Origin: Chloroflexi bacterium HGW-Chloroflexi-2
GTDB taxonomy: Bacteria > Chloroflexota > Anaerolineae > Anaerolineales > Anaerolineaceae
Length of the DNA stretch: 33,720 bases
Assembly (NCBI GenBank): GCA_002840735.1
Contig: PHBY01000028.1
Coordinates: 1 to 33,720 of the forward strand
Reading direction: 5' to 3'
A program made the translations under genes and the position numbers. Positions 24,220 through 32,421 of the stretch are shown here, one piece after another (the stretch's first letter is position 1; the number at the start of each line of letters is the position of its first letter). A model generated the notes under the pieces. That model saw nothing but the letters and a program-made list of their open reading frames with translations, did no database searches and had not been told where the DNA came from.

Positions 24220-25524
24220 ATGAAAAAGCTATACCCAATCATCAGTATTTTATTTATTCTCGTGCTGGCATTATCTGCCTGTGCTCCATCAGCAACGACT
24301 GAAGCGCTAGCATCCGAGCAACCCGCGATTGAACAATCAGCCGCAGAAGAACCAGCTCCACAAGAACCAACCGCTGAAGAACCTGCTGCCGAAGAGGTAG
24401 TGGTTGAAGAACCTACAGGTGAATCAATTATTTTAGCAACTACAACCAGTACAGCTGATTCAGGTTTATTGGATTATATCCTGCCAGATTTTGAAGCCAG
24501 AACCGGTGTAAAAGTGGATGTCATCGCAGTAGGAACCGGACAGTCGCTTCAGTTAGGCGTGAACGGTGATGCGGATGTGCTTTTGGTGCATGCGCGTGCC
24601 AGTGAAGATGCCTTCATGGAGGCTGGGGATGGTATTCGTCGCGAGGATGTTATGTACAATGACTTCGTCATTGTTGACCCAGCGGATGACCCAGCGGGGA
24701 TTAAAGGCAAAAGCAATGCAACAAAAGCGCTCGAAATGCTTTCAGAAGCTGGAGCGACCTTTGTGTCTCGTGGAGATGATTCCGGAACCCATAAAAAAGA
24801 ATTATCCCTCTGGAAAGAAGCTGGCATTGAACCCGCTGGGGATTGGTATGTTTCCGCTGGACAGGGTATGGGTGATGTGCTCGTGATGGCTAACGAACAG
24901 TTGGCGTATACAATGAGTGATCGCGCAACATACCTTGCATTAAAACTGGAAGGAATAGAATTGGAAATCGCGGTTGAAGGAGATCCTCTTCTCTTCAATC
25001 CTTATGGGATTATCGCTGTAAATCCTGATAAAAATCCGAATATTAAGGGCGATCTGGCGAACATATTCATTGACTGGCTGGTTTCTCTTGAAACTCAGAT
25101 ATTGATTTCTACCTATGGTGTCGATAAATTTGGCGCTCATTTGTTTACCCCTGATTCAATTGCCTGGCGTGAGGCACAAGGATCTGGTGAAGGGTCTGTA
25201 GAAGGTGATTTCATTATCACTGGTTTGGTCAAGAATCCAATGGGTTGGACTGAAGACGAAATTCGAGCGATGGATACCACAGATGCTGTCAGTCAAAACA
25301 AAGAAGGGCAAGATGAGACATACACCGGTGTGCTTATTACTACCCTTCTCAACATGGCAGAACCTAAAAACGATGCCACAACTTTGGTGTTGATCGCTGA
25401 TGATGGTTACTCCGTTGAAGTACCATTGGCTGATGTATTGACTTGTGCAGATTGTATTTTGTCTTTCCGCGCCAATGGTGGTTTTAGCTCGGTCTTGCCT
25501 GGATTTGCCAAAAACACCCTGTAA
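24220..25524 (+). CDS. tupA: tungstate-binding lipoprotein with an extra C-terminal domain
   Basis: 434 residues. Signal peptide with lipobox LSAC (Cys21), an acidic Pro/Glu-rich spacer (25-65), then a TupA-type binding domain: ILATTTSTADSGLLDYILP, VGTGQSLQLG, GDADVLLVHAR, MYNDFVIVDPADDPAG, SRGDDSGTHKKE. From about residue 305 an additional ~130-residue domain follows (NPMGWTEDEIRAMD, YTGVLITTLL, DGYSVEVPLADVL) that resembles the fold of molybdopterin-domain oxidoreductases, but two Cys in TCADCILSF are the only candidate ligands. GGAG five bases before the ATG. The gene is intact although permease and ATPase genes are destroyed; it may use another transporter or now serve as a surface binder. 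Confidence 0.85.
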   Translation: MKKLYPIISILFILVLALSACAPSATTEALASEQPAIEQSAAEEPAPQEPTAEEPAAEEVVVEEPTGESIILATTTSTADSGLLDYILPDFEARTGVKVDVIAVGTGQSLQLGVNGDADVLLVHARASEDAFMEAGDGIRREDVMYNDFVIVDPADDPAGIKGKSNATKALEMLSEAGATFVSRGDDSGTHKKELSLWKEAGIEPAGDWYVSAGQGMGDVLVMANEQLAYTMSDRATYLALKLEGIELEIAVEGDPLLFNPYGIIAVNPDKNPNIKGDLANIFIDWLVSLETQILISTYGVDKFGAHLFTPDSIAWREAQGSGEGSVEGDFIITGLVKNPMGWTEDEIRAMDTTDAVSQNKEGQDETYTGVLITTLLNMAEPKNDATTLVLIADDGYSVEVPLADVLTCADCILSFRANGGFSSVLPGFAKNTL

Positions 25525-25662
25525 CAACCACAGTCTATCTCGAAGAGGGTTGAGTGTCACCTGGCTAAGGTCAGGTATTAAGATAGGTAATCTGGCTAGT
25601 TTTTTCCCTCAGCAAATTGGACAGGTAAGAAAGACAAGGAAAAAAATGGATAAGAATCTTAA

Positions 25663-25761
25663 GTGGATATACTGGACAGAAAACCTCGCGGTAAACCTTA
25701 TTCTCAGGCAGAACGCACCGCGATGTTGAGAGAAGAATCCAAAATCGAGGCTAATTCATAA
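25663..25761 (+). CDS. possible 32-residue peptide or gene remnant before the DUF4491 gene
   Basis: A short frame from GTG 25663 ends at a TAA that overlaps the next ATG (TAATG). It reads LDRKPRGKPYSQAERTAMLREE, which looks protein-like rather than random, but there is no Shine-Dalgarno and a stop lies directly upstream. It could be the 3' end of a lost gene or a coupled small peptide. Confidence 0.3.
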   Translation: MDILDRKPRGKPYSQAERTAMLREESKIEANS

Positions 25762-26093
25762 TGAATACATTTGGATTAATCATCGGCATACTTACGCTGT
25801 TCATCATTGGATTGGGATTTGTTTGTGTGATTTATGGAGAGCGTTATTTCAGTTATCTATGGTGGCCTTATGTGATTATTTTAGGTGTCATCATAATTGG
25901 CGTTTCATTGTTCACCGAAAAGGATTTGCTTTCTGCGCTTGTCGGAGCATTGGGTGCTTCCTTCGTGTGGGGTGCAACGGAGCTCAAGGCTCAGGCAGTC
26001 AGGAGCGAATTGGGTTGGTTCAAGTATCATGACAGGAAAATACCAGCTCCATTGGAAAAATTGATCAGAAAAATGCTCAAGCCAAAGATTTAA
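25761..26093 (+). CDS. DUF4491 family membrane protein
   Basis: 110 residues with three hydrophobic segments (4-25, 31-52, 57-74) and the DUF4491 pattern: GERYFSYLWWPYVII, VSLFTEKDLLSALVGALGASFVWGATEL, and the C-terminal GWFKYHDRK. Function unknown; probably an inner-membrane protein. It precedes the toxin-antitoxin pair on the same strand, but that pair has its own promoter. Confidence 0.8.
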   Translation: MNTFGLIIGILTLFIIGLGFVCVIYGERYFSYLWWPYVIILGVIIIGVSLFTEKDLLSALVGALGASFVWGATELKAQAVRSELGWFKYHDRKIPAPLEKLIRKMLKPKI

Positions 26094-26104
26094 AAATCAT
26101 TCAA

Positions 26105-26148
26105 TATTTGTAATCAATACATCACTTATGATATAATGATTACAAATA
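26105..26148 (+). promoter_or_regulatory. toxin-antitoxin promoter with 12-bp operator repeat
   Basis: Perfect 12-bp inverted repeat TATTTGTAATCA (26105-26116) and TGATTACAAATA (26137-26148). The left arm covers a -35-like TTGTAA (26108-26113) and the right arm begins at the end of the -10 box TATAAT (26132-26137), with 18 bp between boxes. An ideal position for autorepression by the ribbon-helix-helix antitoxin encoded ten bases downstream. Confidence 0.75.
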
Positions 26149-26157
26149 GGAGAATTT

Positions 26158-26403
26158 ATGATCAGAACACAGATACAATTAACAGAAGAACAGTCTAAAA
26201 TGTTAAGACGAATGGCGATTCGGAAAAAAAAATCAGTGGCTGAATTGATTCGTATGAGTGTTGACGAATTGATCCAAAAAGAGGGAGAACCTGATAATCG
26301 TCAATTAAGGTTAAAAGCAATTCAAGCTGCTGGAAAATTGAGCGGACCGACGGATCTTTCCATAAACCATGATGATTATCTGGCTGAGGTTTATGGAGAA
26401 TGA
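26158..26403 (+). CDS. ribbon-helix-helix antitoxin
   Basis: 81 residues. The N-terminal 45 match a CopG/MetJ-type ribbon-helix-helix DNA-binding domain (MIRTQIQLTEEQSKMLRRMA, then KKSVAELIRMSVDELI); the C-terminal part (LSGPTDLSINHDDYLAEVYGE) is the toxin-neutralising tail. GGAG six bases before the ATG. It overlaps the PIN toxin gene by four bases (ATGA). It should repress its own promoter through the repeat at 26105-26148. Confidence 0.9.
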   Translation: MIRTQIQLTEEQSKMLRRMAIRKKKSVAELIRMSVDELIQKEGEPDNRQLRLKAIQAAGKLSGPTDLSINHDDYLAEVYGE

Positions 26404-26807
26404 GTATTTTCATAGACACTTCAGCATTTTTGGCATTATTAAATAAAGAAGATCATTTCCATCAAATCGCAAAAAATACTTGGGAAGAAATAAACCTATC
26501 AGAAGAATATTTAATATCGAGTAACTATGTGATTATTGAGACGATTTCATTATTACAAAAGAGATTTGGAATTGAGGCTGTAAGAATTTTTGATAATGAA
26601 GTACGTCCTGTTATTGATATAATCTGGATAGACCAAACGATTCATCACGCAGGCATGGTCGTTGTTCTGACAACTAATCATAGAAAATTATCCTTGGTCG
26701 ACTGCACAAGCTTTGAGATCCTACGAACTCTACATGTAGAAAAAGTTTTCACTTTAGATTCCCACTTTTTTGAACAGGGATTCAATATTTTTCCAGAATT
26801 GAAATAA
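26400..26807 (+). CDS. PIN-domain ribonuclease toxin (VapC-like)
   Basis: 135 residues with the PIN acidic quartet visible: Asp6 (FIDTSAF), Glu47 (VIIETI), Asp101 (SLVDCTSF) and Asp120 (TLDSHFFEQGF). VapC-type toxins cut specific RNAs, commonly tRNA or rRNA, when the antitoxin is degraded. Coupled to the antitoxin gene by an ATGA overlap. All catalytic residues are present, so it is likely functional. Confidence 0.92.
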   Translation: MSIFIDTSAFLALLNKEDHFHQIAKNTWEEINLSEEYLISSNYVIIETISLLQKRFGIEAVRIFDNEVRPVIDIIWIDQTIHHAGMVVVLTTNHRKLSLVDCTSFEILRTLHVEKVFTLDSHFFEQGFNIFPELK

Positions 26808-26822
26808 ATATAATTCAAAAAA

Positions 26823-26872
26823 CTGTACAATTTTGCAATCGTATTGCATAATTGTACAGAATGTTCTATAAT
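26823..26872 (+). promoter_or_regulatory. 37-bp palindrome at the promoter of the AAA/DUF4143 gene
   Basis: 17-bp arms 26823-26839 and 26843-26859 with one mismatch around a CGT centre; the outer ten bases (CTGTACAATT / AATTGTACAG) are perfect. The right arm contains a -35-like TTGCAT (26844-26849), 17 bp before TATAAT (26867-26872). Candidate operator for the gene starting at 26906, or a bidirectional hairpin after the toxin gene. Confidence 0.65.
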
Positions 26873-26905
26873 ATTGATGGATAGCGTTTTACCTGGAGGT
26901 ATGCT

Positions 26906-28078
26906 GTGATTGAAAGAGCTCTACAAAAAAAACTGATTGATCTATCAGAAAAATTCCAGGTAGTTACATTAACTGGTCCGAGACAGTCCGGAAAAACAAC
27001 CCTGGTGAAATCAATATTTCCATCCTATTCATATGTATCTCTCGAAGAACCAGACATTCGACAATTTGCTCTCACGGATCCACGAGGATTTTTATCGAAT
27101 TACCCGGATGGAGTCATCTTTGATGAAATTCAACATACACCAGATTTGTTTTCATACATTCAGACGATTGTGGATACTGAAAGAGACAGAAAATTTATTT
27201 TAACTGGTTCTTCCAATTTTCTGTTGATGGAAAAAATAAGTCAAACATTGGCAGGAAGAACAGGAATTCTACATCTATTACCTTTATCATTATTCGAATT
27301 GGAAAATGGGGGGTACAGGTTCGAAAAATATGAAACCCCCATCTATGCCGGACAATATCCCAGAATTTATGATCGAAATATTTCTCCCAATGATTTTTTC
27401 CCATCTTATATTCAGACTTATGTTGAAAGAGATGTAAGATTGATGAAAAATATTGGTGATATTAATTCATTTATTCAATTTATTCAATTATGCGCTGGTA
27501 GAACAGGCCAATTACTGAACTATTCAAGTCTAGCCAATGATGCAGGTATCAGTCCAAACACAGTAAAGTCCTGGATCTCAATTCTGGAAGCTTCCTATAT
27601 TGTTTATCGTGTACAACCATATCACAAGAATTTTAATAAAAGGTTGGTGAAACAACAAAAATTGTATTTTCATGATACAGGCATAGCTTGTGCTTTGTTA
27701 AGAATTCAAGATGAGCGTCAGATTGGTACACATTATATGAAAGGTGCCCTATTTGAGAATTTGATCATTAATGAATTCATTAAATATAATTTCAACAAAG
27801 GAAATCGACAGTATCCATATTTTTGGCAGGATAATCATGGGCGAGAGGTAGATTGTCTGCTCGAAGACGGGGATGAATTAAGCGCAATTGAGATGAAATC
27901 AGCTAAAACGATAGACAATAGTTTTTTTGATAATCTTAAGTTTTGGTATGATTTGACGAATACCTCACCTGATAATGGATATGTGGTATATGGGGGAGAA
28001 AAATCTTATCAAACAAATTTGGGTACTTATGTTAGTTGGAATGATTTGAAACGTATTAAATTCATACAAAATGATTAG
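26906..28078 (+). CDS. AAA-family ATPase with DUF4143 nuclease-like domain
   Basis: 390 residues. Walker A GPRQSGKTT (24-32), Walker B VIFDEIQ (70-76), sensor region LTGSSNFLLM, then a winged-helix-like segment (YSSLANDAGISPNTVKSWISILE). The C-terminal DUF4143 domain has the PD-(D/E)xK-type pattern REVDCLLEDGDELSAIEMK. These AAA_14/DUF4143 proteins are widespread, often in accessory regions and in several copies; their function is unsettled. The start is GTG at 26906 with GGAGG seven bases upstream; the nearest ATG (26901) is out of frame. It has its own promoter and palindrome. Confidence 0.92.
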   Translation: MIERALQKKLIDLSEKFQVVTLTGPRQSGKTTLVKSIFPSYSYVSLEEPDIRQFALTDPRGFLSNYPDGVIFDEIQHTPDLFSYIQTIVDTERDRKFILTGSSNFLLMEKISQTLAGRTGILHLLPLSLFELENGGYRFEKYETPIYAGQYPRIYDRNISPNDFFPSYIQTYVERDVRLMKNIGDINSFIQFIQLCAGRTGQLLNYSSLANDAGISPNTVKSWISILEASYIVYRVQPYHKNFNKRLVKQQKLYFHDTGIACALLRIQDERQIGTHYMKGALFENLIINEFIKYNFNKGNRQYPYFWQDNHGREVDCLLEDGDELSAIEMKSAKTIDNSFFDNLKFWYDLTNTSPDNGYVVYGGEKSYQTNLGTYVSWNDLKRIKFIQND

Positions 28079-28080
28079 CG

Positions 28081-28106
28081 CATTCAAAATTTCCATTCAA
28101 AATTTC
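28081..28106. repeat. 13-bp tandem duplication
   Basis: CATTCAAAATTTC occurs twice head to tail (28081-28093 and 28094-28106), just after the AAA/DUF4143 stop codon. It looks like a simple local duplication; no function seen. Confidence 0.7.
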
Positions 28107-28152
28107 CATTGACATTCCGCGGTTTTTATGGGAAACTTGCCTGCGTTTTTGA

Positions 28153-28210
28153 TATAATATCAGTATCAATCATGGTGCATGGAGCAGCCACAACTGCTTT
28201 GTTGCACCAT
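28153..28210 (+). promoter_or_regulatory. -10 box and leader hairpin of the pot operon
   Basis: TATAAT at 28153-28158 without a matching -35 is followed by a leader hairpin: ATGGTGCA (28172-28179) pairs with TGCACCAT (28203-28210), and GCAG (28184-28187) pairs with CTGC (28194-28197) inside. It ends 32 nt before the potD start. The leader may fold to control the polyamine operon; it matches no riboswitch that I know. Confidence 0.45.
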
Positions 28211-28242
28211 CACTTTATAGAAGCATGGAGTATAACGATTAA

Positions 28243-29343
28243 ATGAAGATTTACCGATTTCGCGCTTTGGTTTTACTGGCAGTGTTCGTCAGTACACTGT
28301 TAGCTGGCTGTTCGGCTGGGGCTGGAACGCAGGAAATCGATAAACCAGAAAAACCACTGGTGATTCTGGAGTGGACTGGTTACGAAGTGACCGAATATCC
28401 ACAGTTCTTTGTGCCCTTTAGCGATAAGTATGGGGACAATATTAATGATTATGTCAATGTTTCTGTTTTTGGTGATGATGCCGAAGCATTTGCCAAAGTA
28501 CAATCCGGTTTTAAGGCAGATATTGTCCATCCCTGTTCATCCTGGTGGGGACTGTATGTGGAATCCGGTTTGGTACAGCCATTGGATGTTTCCCGCATTG
28601 CAGAGTGGGAAAATATCCCGGAAGCTTTTCGTGAGCCTGGAAAATTTAACGGCCAATATTACTTTGTCCCCTGGGATTGGTATTTTGAAGCCCTGTTGGT
28701 GCGCACCGATTTAGTGCCCGAAATGCCCACCTCGTTAGCAGATCTCTGGGATCCCGTCTATGCCCGCCATGTTTCACTCTGGGATAATGGTGAAGTCAGC
28801 TTTGCCATGGCTGCACTTGCCTTTGGGATTGATCCCTTCAACACCACGCCCGAACAGAACGAATTTGTAAAACAAAAACTAATCGAGATTAAACCGAATC
28901 TTTTAACCTACTGGTTGGATTACACCCAGGCAATTGAATTATCTGCTTCTGGTGATGCCTGGATTGTTGCCAGTGCCTGGCAGGATACCTGGTCTGTCCT
29001 GGTGGATGAAGGCTATGAAGTAGCCTATCTGGAACCGGAAGAAGGTTATCTGGCAGGTGTGTGTGGCTATGGAATCGGAACCAACAACAACAACCTTGAT
29101 CTGACCTACGAATTTTTGAATGCTGCCATTGACCCTCATTCCATGGCGAATTTCACCAATGAATACTGGTATGGCGCAGCTAATTTCGCTGCCAATGAAT
29201 TCATTGATGAAGGAGCAGCGGTACTATTGCAACTGGATGATTTTGAAAACGTCCTGAAGAATACCCGCTTCTACCCTCCGCTGACTGCGGAACGCCGCGA
29301 TCTACTTTCAGATCTATGGAATGAAGTCAAAGCAGCTCCATGA
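28243..29343 (+). CDS. potD: spermidine/putrescine-binding lipoprotein
   Basis: 366 residues. Signal peptide with lipobox LAGC (Cys23) and a type 2 periplasmic-binding fold of the PotD family: LVILEWTGYEVTEYPQFF, VSVFGDDAEAFAKVQSG, ADIVHPCSSWWGLYVESGL, YYFVPWDWYFEALLVR. The aromatic and acidic residues around WW and the D/E-rich pocket fit polyamine binding. It overlaps potB by four bases (ATGA). The Shine-Dalgarno (GGAG at 28227-28230) is rather far from the ATG. Confidence 0.9.
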   Translation: MKIYRFRALVLLAVFVSTLLAGCSAGAGTQEIDKPEKPLVILEWTGYEVTEYPQFFVPFSDKYGDNINDYVNVSVFGDDAEAFAKVQSGFKADIVHPCSSWWGLYVESGLVQPLDVSRIAEWENIPEAFREPGKFNGQYYFVPWDWYFEALLVRTDLVPEMPTSLADLWDPVYARHVSLWDNGEVSFAMAALAFGIDPFNTTPEQNEFVKQKLIEIKPNLLTYWLDYTQAIELSASGDAWIVASAWQDTWSVLVDEGYEVAYLEPEEGYLAGVCGYGIGTNNNNLDLTYEFLNAAIDPHSMANFTNEYWYGAANFAANEFIDEGAAVLLQLDDFENVLKNTRFYPPLTAERRDLLSDLWNEVKAAP

Positions 29344-30278
29344 GAGACGAAACGTCTTTGAACCCCCCCGTTTCCATCAAAGATGGCCGCGGGGGAATTG
29401 AGAAAAAATTAACTGGCATACCCCGCAAAAGCCAACTGGCATTGCTGGTAGCGCCATCTGCGTTATGGTTGATCATACTTTTGGTGCTACCGCTGATCAC
29501 CATGATTGGCTTGAGTTTCCAGAAATCTGCTTTTGGACCTGGAAGTGATGTTTTTACTTTCGCCAGTTATCTGAATTTCTGGCAAAATTCGGCTTATCAA
29601 GGTTTACTGGGTAAATCGTTATGGATTTCATTGGTTGTAGCTGTCATGTCTATTGTGCTGGCATATCCGGTGGCGTATTTTCTGGCTTTTCATGCTGGCG
29701 ACAAACAGGGGATGCTGCTGAATATCCTGATTATCCCGGCCTGGACCAGCTTTTTGCTACGGGTTCTCGCCTGGCGTTTGATCTTAGGATCAAACGGTTT
29801 GTTAAATACATTTCTGATCTGGCTTGGGGTGATTCAAGAACCTATCTCCGGATTATTTTATAGTGTCAATGCTGTCATCATCACACTGGTATACATCTGG
29901 ATTCCCTTTGCTGCCTTGCCGATTTACGTGGCATTACTGCGCATCGAACCGGGATTGCTGGAGGCAGCTTCCGACCTGGGTGCCAGACCCTGGCAGGGGT
30001 TTTTCAAAGTTACCCTGCCATTAAGTATTCCAGGTGTTCTGGCTGCATTCCTGTATGTCTTTATCCCCACAGTGGGTGAGTACGTTACGCCTGCGCTGGT
30101 TGGCGGACCCAATGGCTTGATGATTGGCAATATCATCTGGGATCAATTTATGCGTGGTCTCGATTGGCCTATGGGTGCTACCCTGTCGTTGATCGTGATG
30201 CTGATCGTTTTGTTACCACTCATGTTCATAGCAAAAGCAGCCCAACAGACCGGTCTCTTTGGAGGAAAAAGTGAATAA
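29340..30278 (+). CDS. potB: polyamine ABC transporter permease PotB
   Basis: 312 residues, six membrane helices, with the binding-protein-dependent permease (EAA) loop EAASDLGARPWQGFFKVTLPLSIPG. The long hydrophilic N-terminus before the first helix (LALLVAPSALWLIILLVLP) is typical of the PotB subfamily. Start overlaps the potD stop; the end overlaps the potC start by eight bases. Confidence 0.92.
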   Translation: MRDETSLNPPVSIKDGRGGIEKKLTGIPRKSQLALLVAPSALWLIILLVLPLITMIGLSFQKSAFGPGSDVFTFASYLNFWQNSAYQGLLGKSLWISLVVAVMSIVLAYPVAYFLAFHAGDKQGMLLNILIIPAWTSFLLRVLAWRLILGSNGLLNTFLIWLGVIQEPISGLFYSVNAVIITLVYIWIPFAALPIYVALLRIEPGLLEAASDLGARPWQGFFKVTLPLSIPGVLAAFLYVFIPTVGEYVTPALVGGPNGLMIGNIIWDQFMRGLDWPMGATLSLIVMLIVLLPLMFIAKAAQQTGLFGGKSE

Positions 30279-31083
30279 ACCTCAAACCTCCATTTTTGGT
30301 TCGGTATATTTTGTGTTGATGGCTATTTTCCTTTACCTGCCAATCTTTATCCTGATTCTTTTTTCCTTTAATGATTCGACAGTTCTGGCTTTTCCTTTAA
30401 AAGGATTTACCCTGGATTGGTATCGCCAGTTGGGGAATGCTCGTGAACTGTTAATTTCAGCCCGAAACAGCGTCTGGGTAGGTGTTTTATCATCCATTCT
30501 GGCGGTTGCACTGGGATCCCTGGCAGCTATTGCAATGACAAAACATCATGTGCCAGCTAGAAATTTGTTCCTCAGCCTGGCGAGCGTCCCTCTTGTGATG
30601 CCTTCGATTGTGCTGGGTGTCGCTATGCTGGTGTTCTTTCGCAAAGTATTGGGTCTGGATCTGAATATGTGGCTGATAGCAGCTGCCCATGTCCTGATCA
30701 GTATTCCCAGCACGATCCTGATTGTGATGGCACGCCTGGCGGATTTTTCTGCAAATTTGGAAGAAGCCGCCATGGATCTCGGAGCTAATTATTGGGTGAC
30801 CCTGATCAAAGTTACCTTGCCGATCAGTTTTCCAGCATTGGTGGCAGCTTTTCTTACGGCTTTTACCACCTCATTCGACGAATATGCGATGACAACCCTG
30901 ATCACAGGCACAGACACCACCCTGCCTGTTTATCTTTATTCATTATTGCGTTTTCCCCGGCGTCTACCGGTTGCTGTTGCCATGGGTAGTATCATCATGA
31001 TCGTTTCTGCCTTACTGGTTGTTCTGGCGGAATGGTTGCGACGCTGGGGAACCGCACGTACACCTAAGGAGGAGAGAGTATGA
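30271..31083 (+). CDS. potC: polyamine ABC transporter permease PotC
   Basis: 270 residues from GTG 30271, supported by GGAGG five bases upstream; an in-frame TTG at 30259 has no such site. Six membrane helices and the EAA loop EEAAMDLGANYWVTLIKVTLP. The region FTTSFDEYAMTTLITG is typical of PotC. Pairs with PotB in the membrane. Its stop overlaps the start of the small gene by four bases (ATGA). Confidence 0.92.
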   Translation: MNKPQTSIFGSVYFVLMAIFLYLPIFILILFSFNDSTVLAFPLKGFTLDWYRQLGNARELLISARNSVWVGVLSSILAVALGSLAAIAMTKHHVPARNLFLSLASVPLVMPSIVLGVAMLVFFRKVLGLDLNMWLIAAAHVLISIPSTILIVMARLADFSANLEEAAMDLGANYWVTLIKVTLPISFPALVAAFLTAFTTSFDEYAMTTLITGTDTTLPVYLYSLLRFPRRLPVAVAMGSIIMIVSALLVVLAEWLRRWGTARTPKEERV

Positions 31084-31256
31084 GTACCTATGAAGAATTC
31101 CACCTGAATAGCTTTCAGGATAGACAGATGACCTGTCGCGAGGCCATCAACCCATTTGCGGGTTTTTCGATACGCACCAAGAAACATGAAGGCCAGGAAG
31201 TATTAACTTATTGGTGGCATCAAATTGGGTATGTGCTCTGTCCGGAGGATGATTAA
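31080..31256 (+). CDS. 58-residue protein inserted between potC and potA
   Basis: A small gene: ATG overlaps the potC stop (ATGA), its TAA overlaps the potA ATG (TAATG), and AAGGAGG precedes it, so it is a coupled member of the operon. Sequence: acidic start MSTYEEFHLNSF, CREAINPFAGFSI with Cys19, a KKHEGQE turn, and YWWHQIGYVLCPEDD with Cys54. No signal peptide or helix long enough for the membrane. I do not recognise it. Place and coupling suggest a cytoplasmic partner of the transporter ATPase or a polyamine-related small protein. Confidence 0.8.
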   Translation: MSTYEEFHLNSFQDRQMTCREAINPFAGFSIRTKKHEGQEVLTYWWHQIGYVLCPEDD

Positions 31257-32359
31257 TGGTCAACAAAAACATAATTGAATTTTCAGGTGTCTCAAAACAA
31301 TTTCGCGAACGCAGCGGTGAAACAGTCAATGCACTGCAACCATCCAATTTGGGTGTGCACGAAGGTGAATTCTTCACATTACTCGGACCCAGTGGATGTG
31401 GCAAAACAACAGCTTTACGATTGATGGCCGGGTTCATCCAACCCACCGCAGGGGAAATTAAGATCGAAGGCAAAACCATGAATAACGTACCGCCCTATCG
31501 CCGGCCGGTCAATATGGTTTTCCAGGATTATGCCCTCTTTCCACATTTGAACGTGTTTGAGAATGTCGCCTTTGGCTTGAAGATCAAACGTATGCATAAA
31601 GATGAAATTCGCCAGCGTGTTTATCAATCCCTCGAAATTGTCCAGTTATCCGGTTTCGAAACACGCCGGCCCGGGCAGCTTTCGGGGGGTCAGAAGCAAC
31701 GGGTTGCCCTGGCAAGAGCGCTTGTCAACCAACCGGCTGTCTTATTGCTGGATGAACCACTGGGAGCATTGGATCTTAAATTGCGGCGTGCCATGCAGCT
31801 GGAACTGAAAGCTTTGCAGCAACAGGTAGGCATAACCTTCGTGTATGTGACCCATGATCAGGAAGAAGCGCTGACCATGTCCGATCGGATTGCGGTCATG
31901 AGCCAGGGTCAGATTTTGCAGGTGGATACCCCGATTAATATCTATGAACGTCCCACCACGCGCTTTGTGGCAGATTTTGTCGGGGAGACTAATTTCCTGA
32001 ATGGAAAAATTGAACACATCATCCCGGGAGAACTGGTTAAAGTGATGATTGGATCCAACCCGGTGGAAGTACGCCATCGCTCCAACGGGGTTCGTCCGGG
32101 GGATCAGGTGACGGTTGCCATTCGCCCCGAAAAATTAACCCTCATGCCGCCGGTTAGCCGCTCCGAGAAGTTGATGGCAACCGTGGCTGAGGTTACCTAT
32201 TTGGGGACTGATACCCGTTACATTGTTGAAATCCCCGGAGGAGAAAAAGCGGCAGTACGTGTTCAAAATACTGGTATCAATCACGCGCCAATTTTCCACG
32301 TGGGTGATCAGGTCACTGTGTCGTACGATCTGGATGACGCCCAGATTTTGACTTCCTAA
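31256..32359 (+). CDS. potA: polyamine ABC transporter ATPase PotA
   Basis: 367 residues. Walker A GPSGCGKTT (44-52), Q-loop VFQDYALFPHL, signature LSGGQKQRVALARAL, Walker B LLLDEPLGALD, H-loop VTHDQEEALTMSDRIAVM, then a C-terminal TOBE-type regulatory domain (about 240-367) typical of PotA/MalK-like ATPases. Powers uptake through PotBC. GGAGG six bases before the ATG; the start shares one base with the stop of the small gene. Followed by a strong terminator. Confidence 0.94.
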   Translation: MVNKNIIEFSGVSKQFRERSGETVNALQPSNLGVHEGEFFTLLGPSGCGKTTALRLMAGFIQPTAGEIKIEGKTMNNVPPYRRPVNMVFQDYALFPHLNVFENVAFGLKIKRMHKDEIRQRVYQSLEIVQLSGFETRRPGQLSGGQKQRVALARALVNQPAVLLLDEPLGALDLKLRRAMQLELKALQQQVGITFVYVTHDQEEALTMSDRIAVMSQGQILQVDTPINIYERPTTRFVADFVGETNFLNGKIEHIIPGELVKVMIGSNPVEVRHRSNGVRPGDQVTVAIRPEKLTLMPPVSRSEKLMATVAEVTYLGTDTRYIVEIPGGEKAAVRVQNTGINHAPIFHVGDQVTVSYDLDDAQILTS

Positions 32360-32373
32360 ATATCAGACGATTC

Positions 32374-32406
32374 AAGAGAGATGGTTTTTTACCATCTCTC
32401 TTTTTC
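32374..32406 (+). terminator. intrinsic terminator of the pot operon
   Basis: Perfect 12-bp arms 32374-32385 and 32391-32402, loop of five T, followed by more T (to 32405). 14 bp after the potA stop. Confidence 0.9.
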
Positions 32407-32421
32407 TAAAACGCCCATATA

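Noticed and set aside
25445-25729. Frame overlapping the end of tupA
   Set aside because: No ribosome site, overlaps the tupA C-terminus, and the translation is not protein-like.
28081-28106. Start of a CRISPR-like array
   Set aside because: Only two 13-bp units directly adjacent, without spacers.
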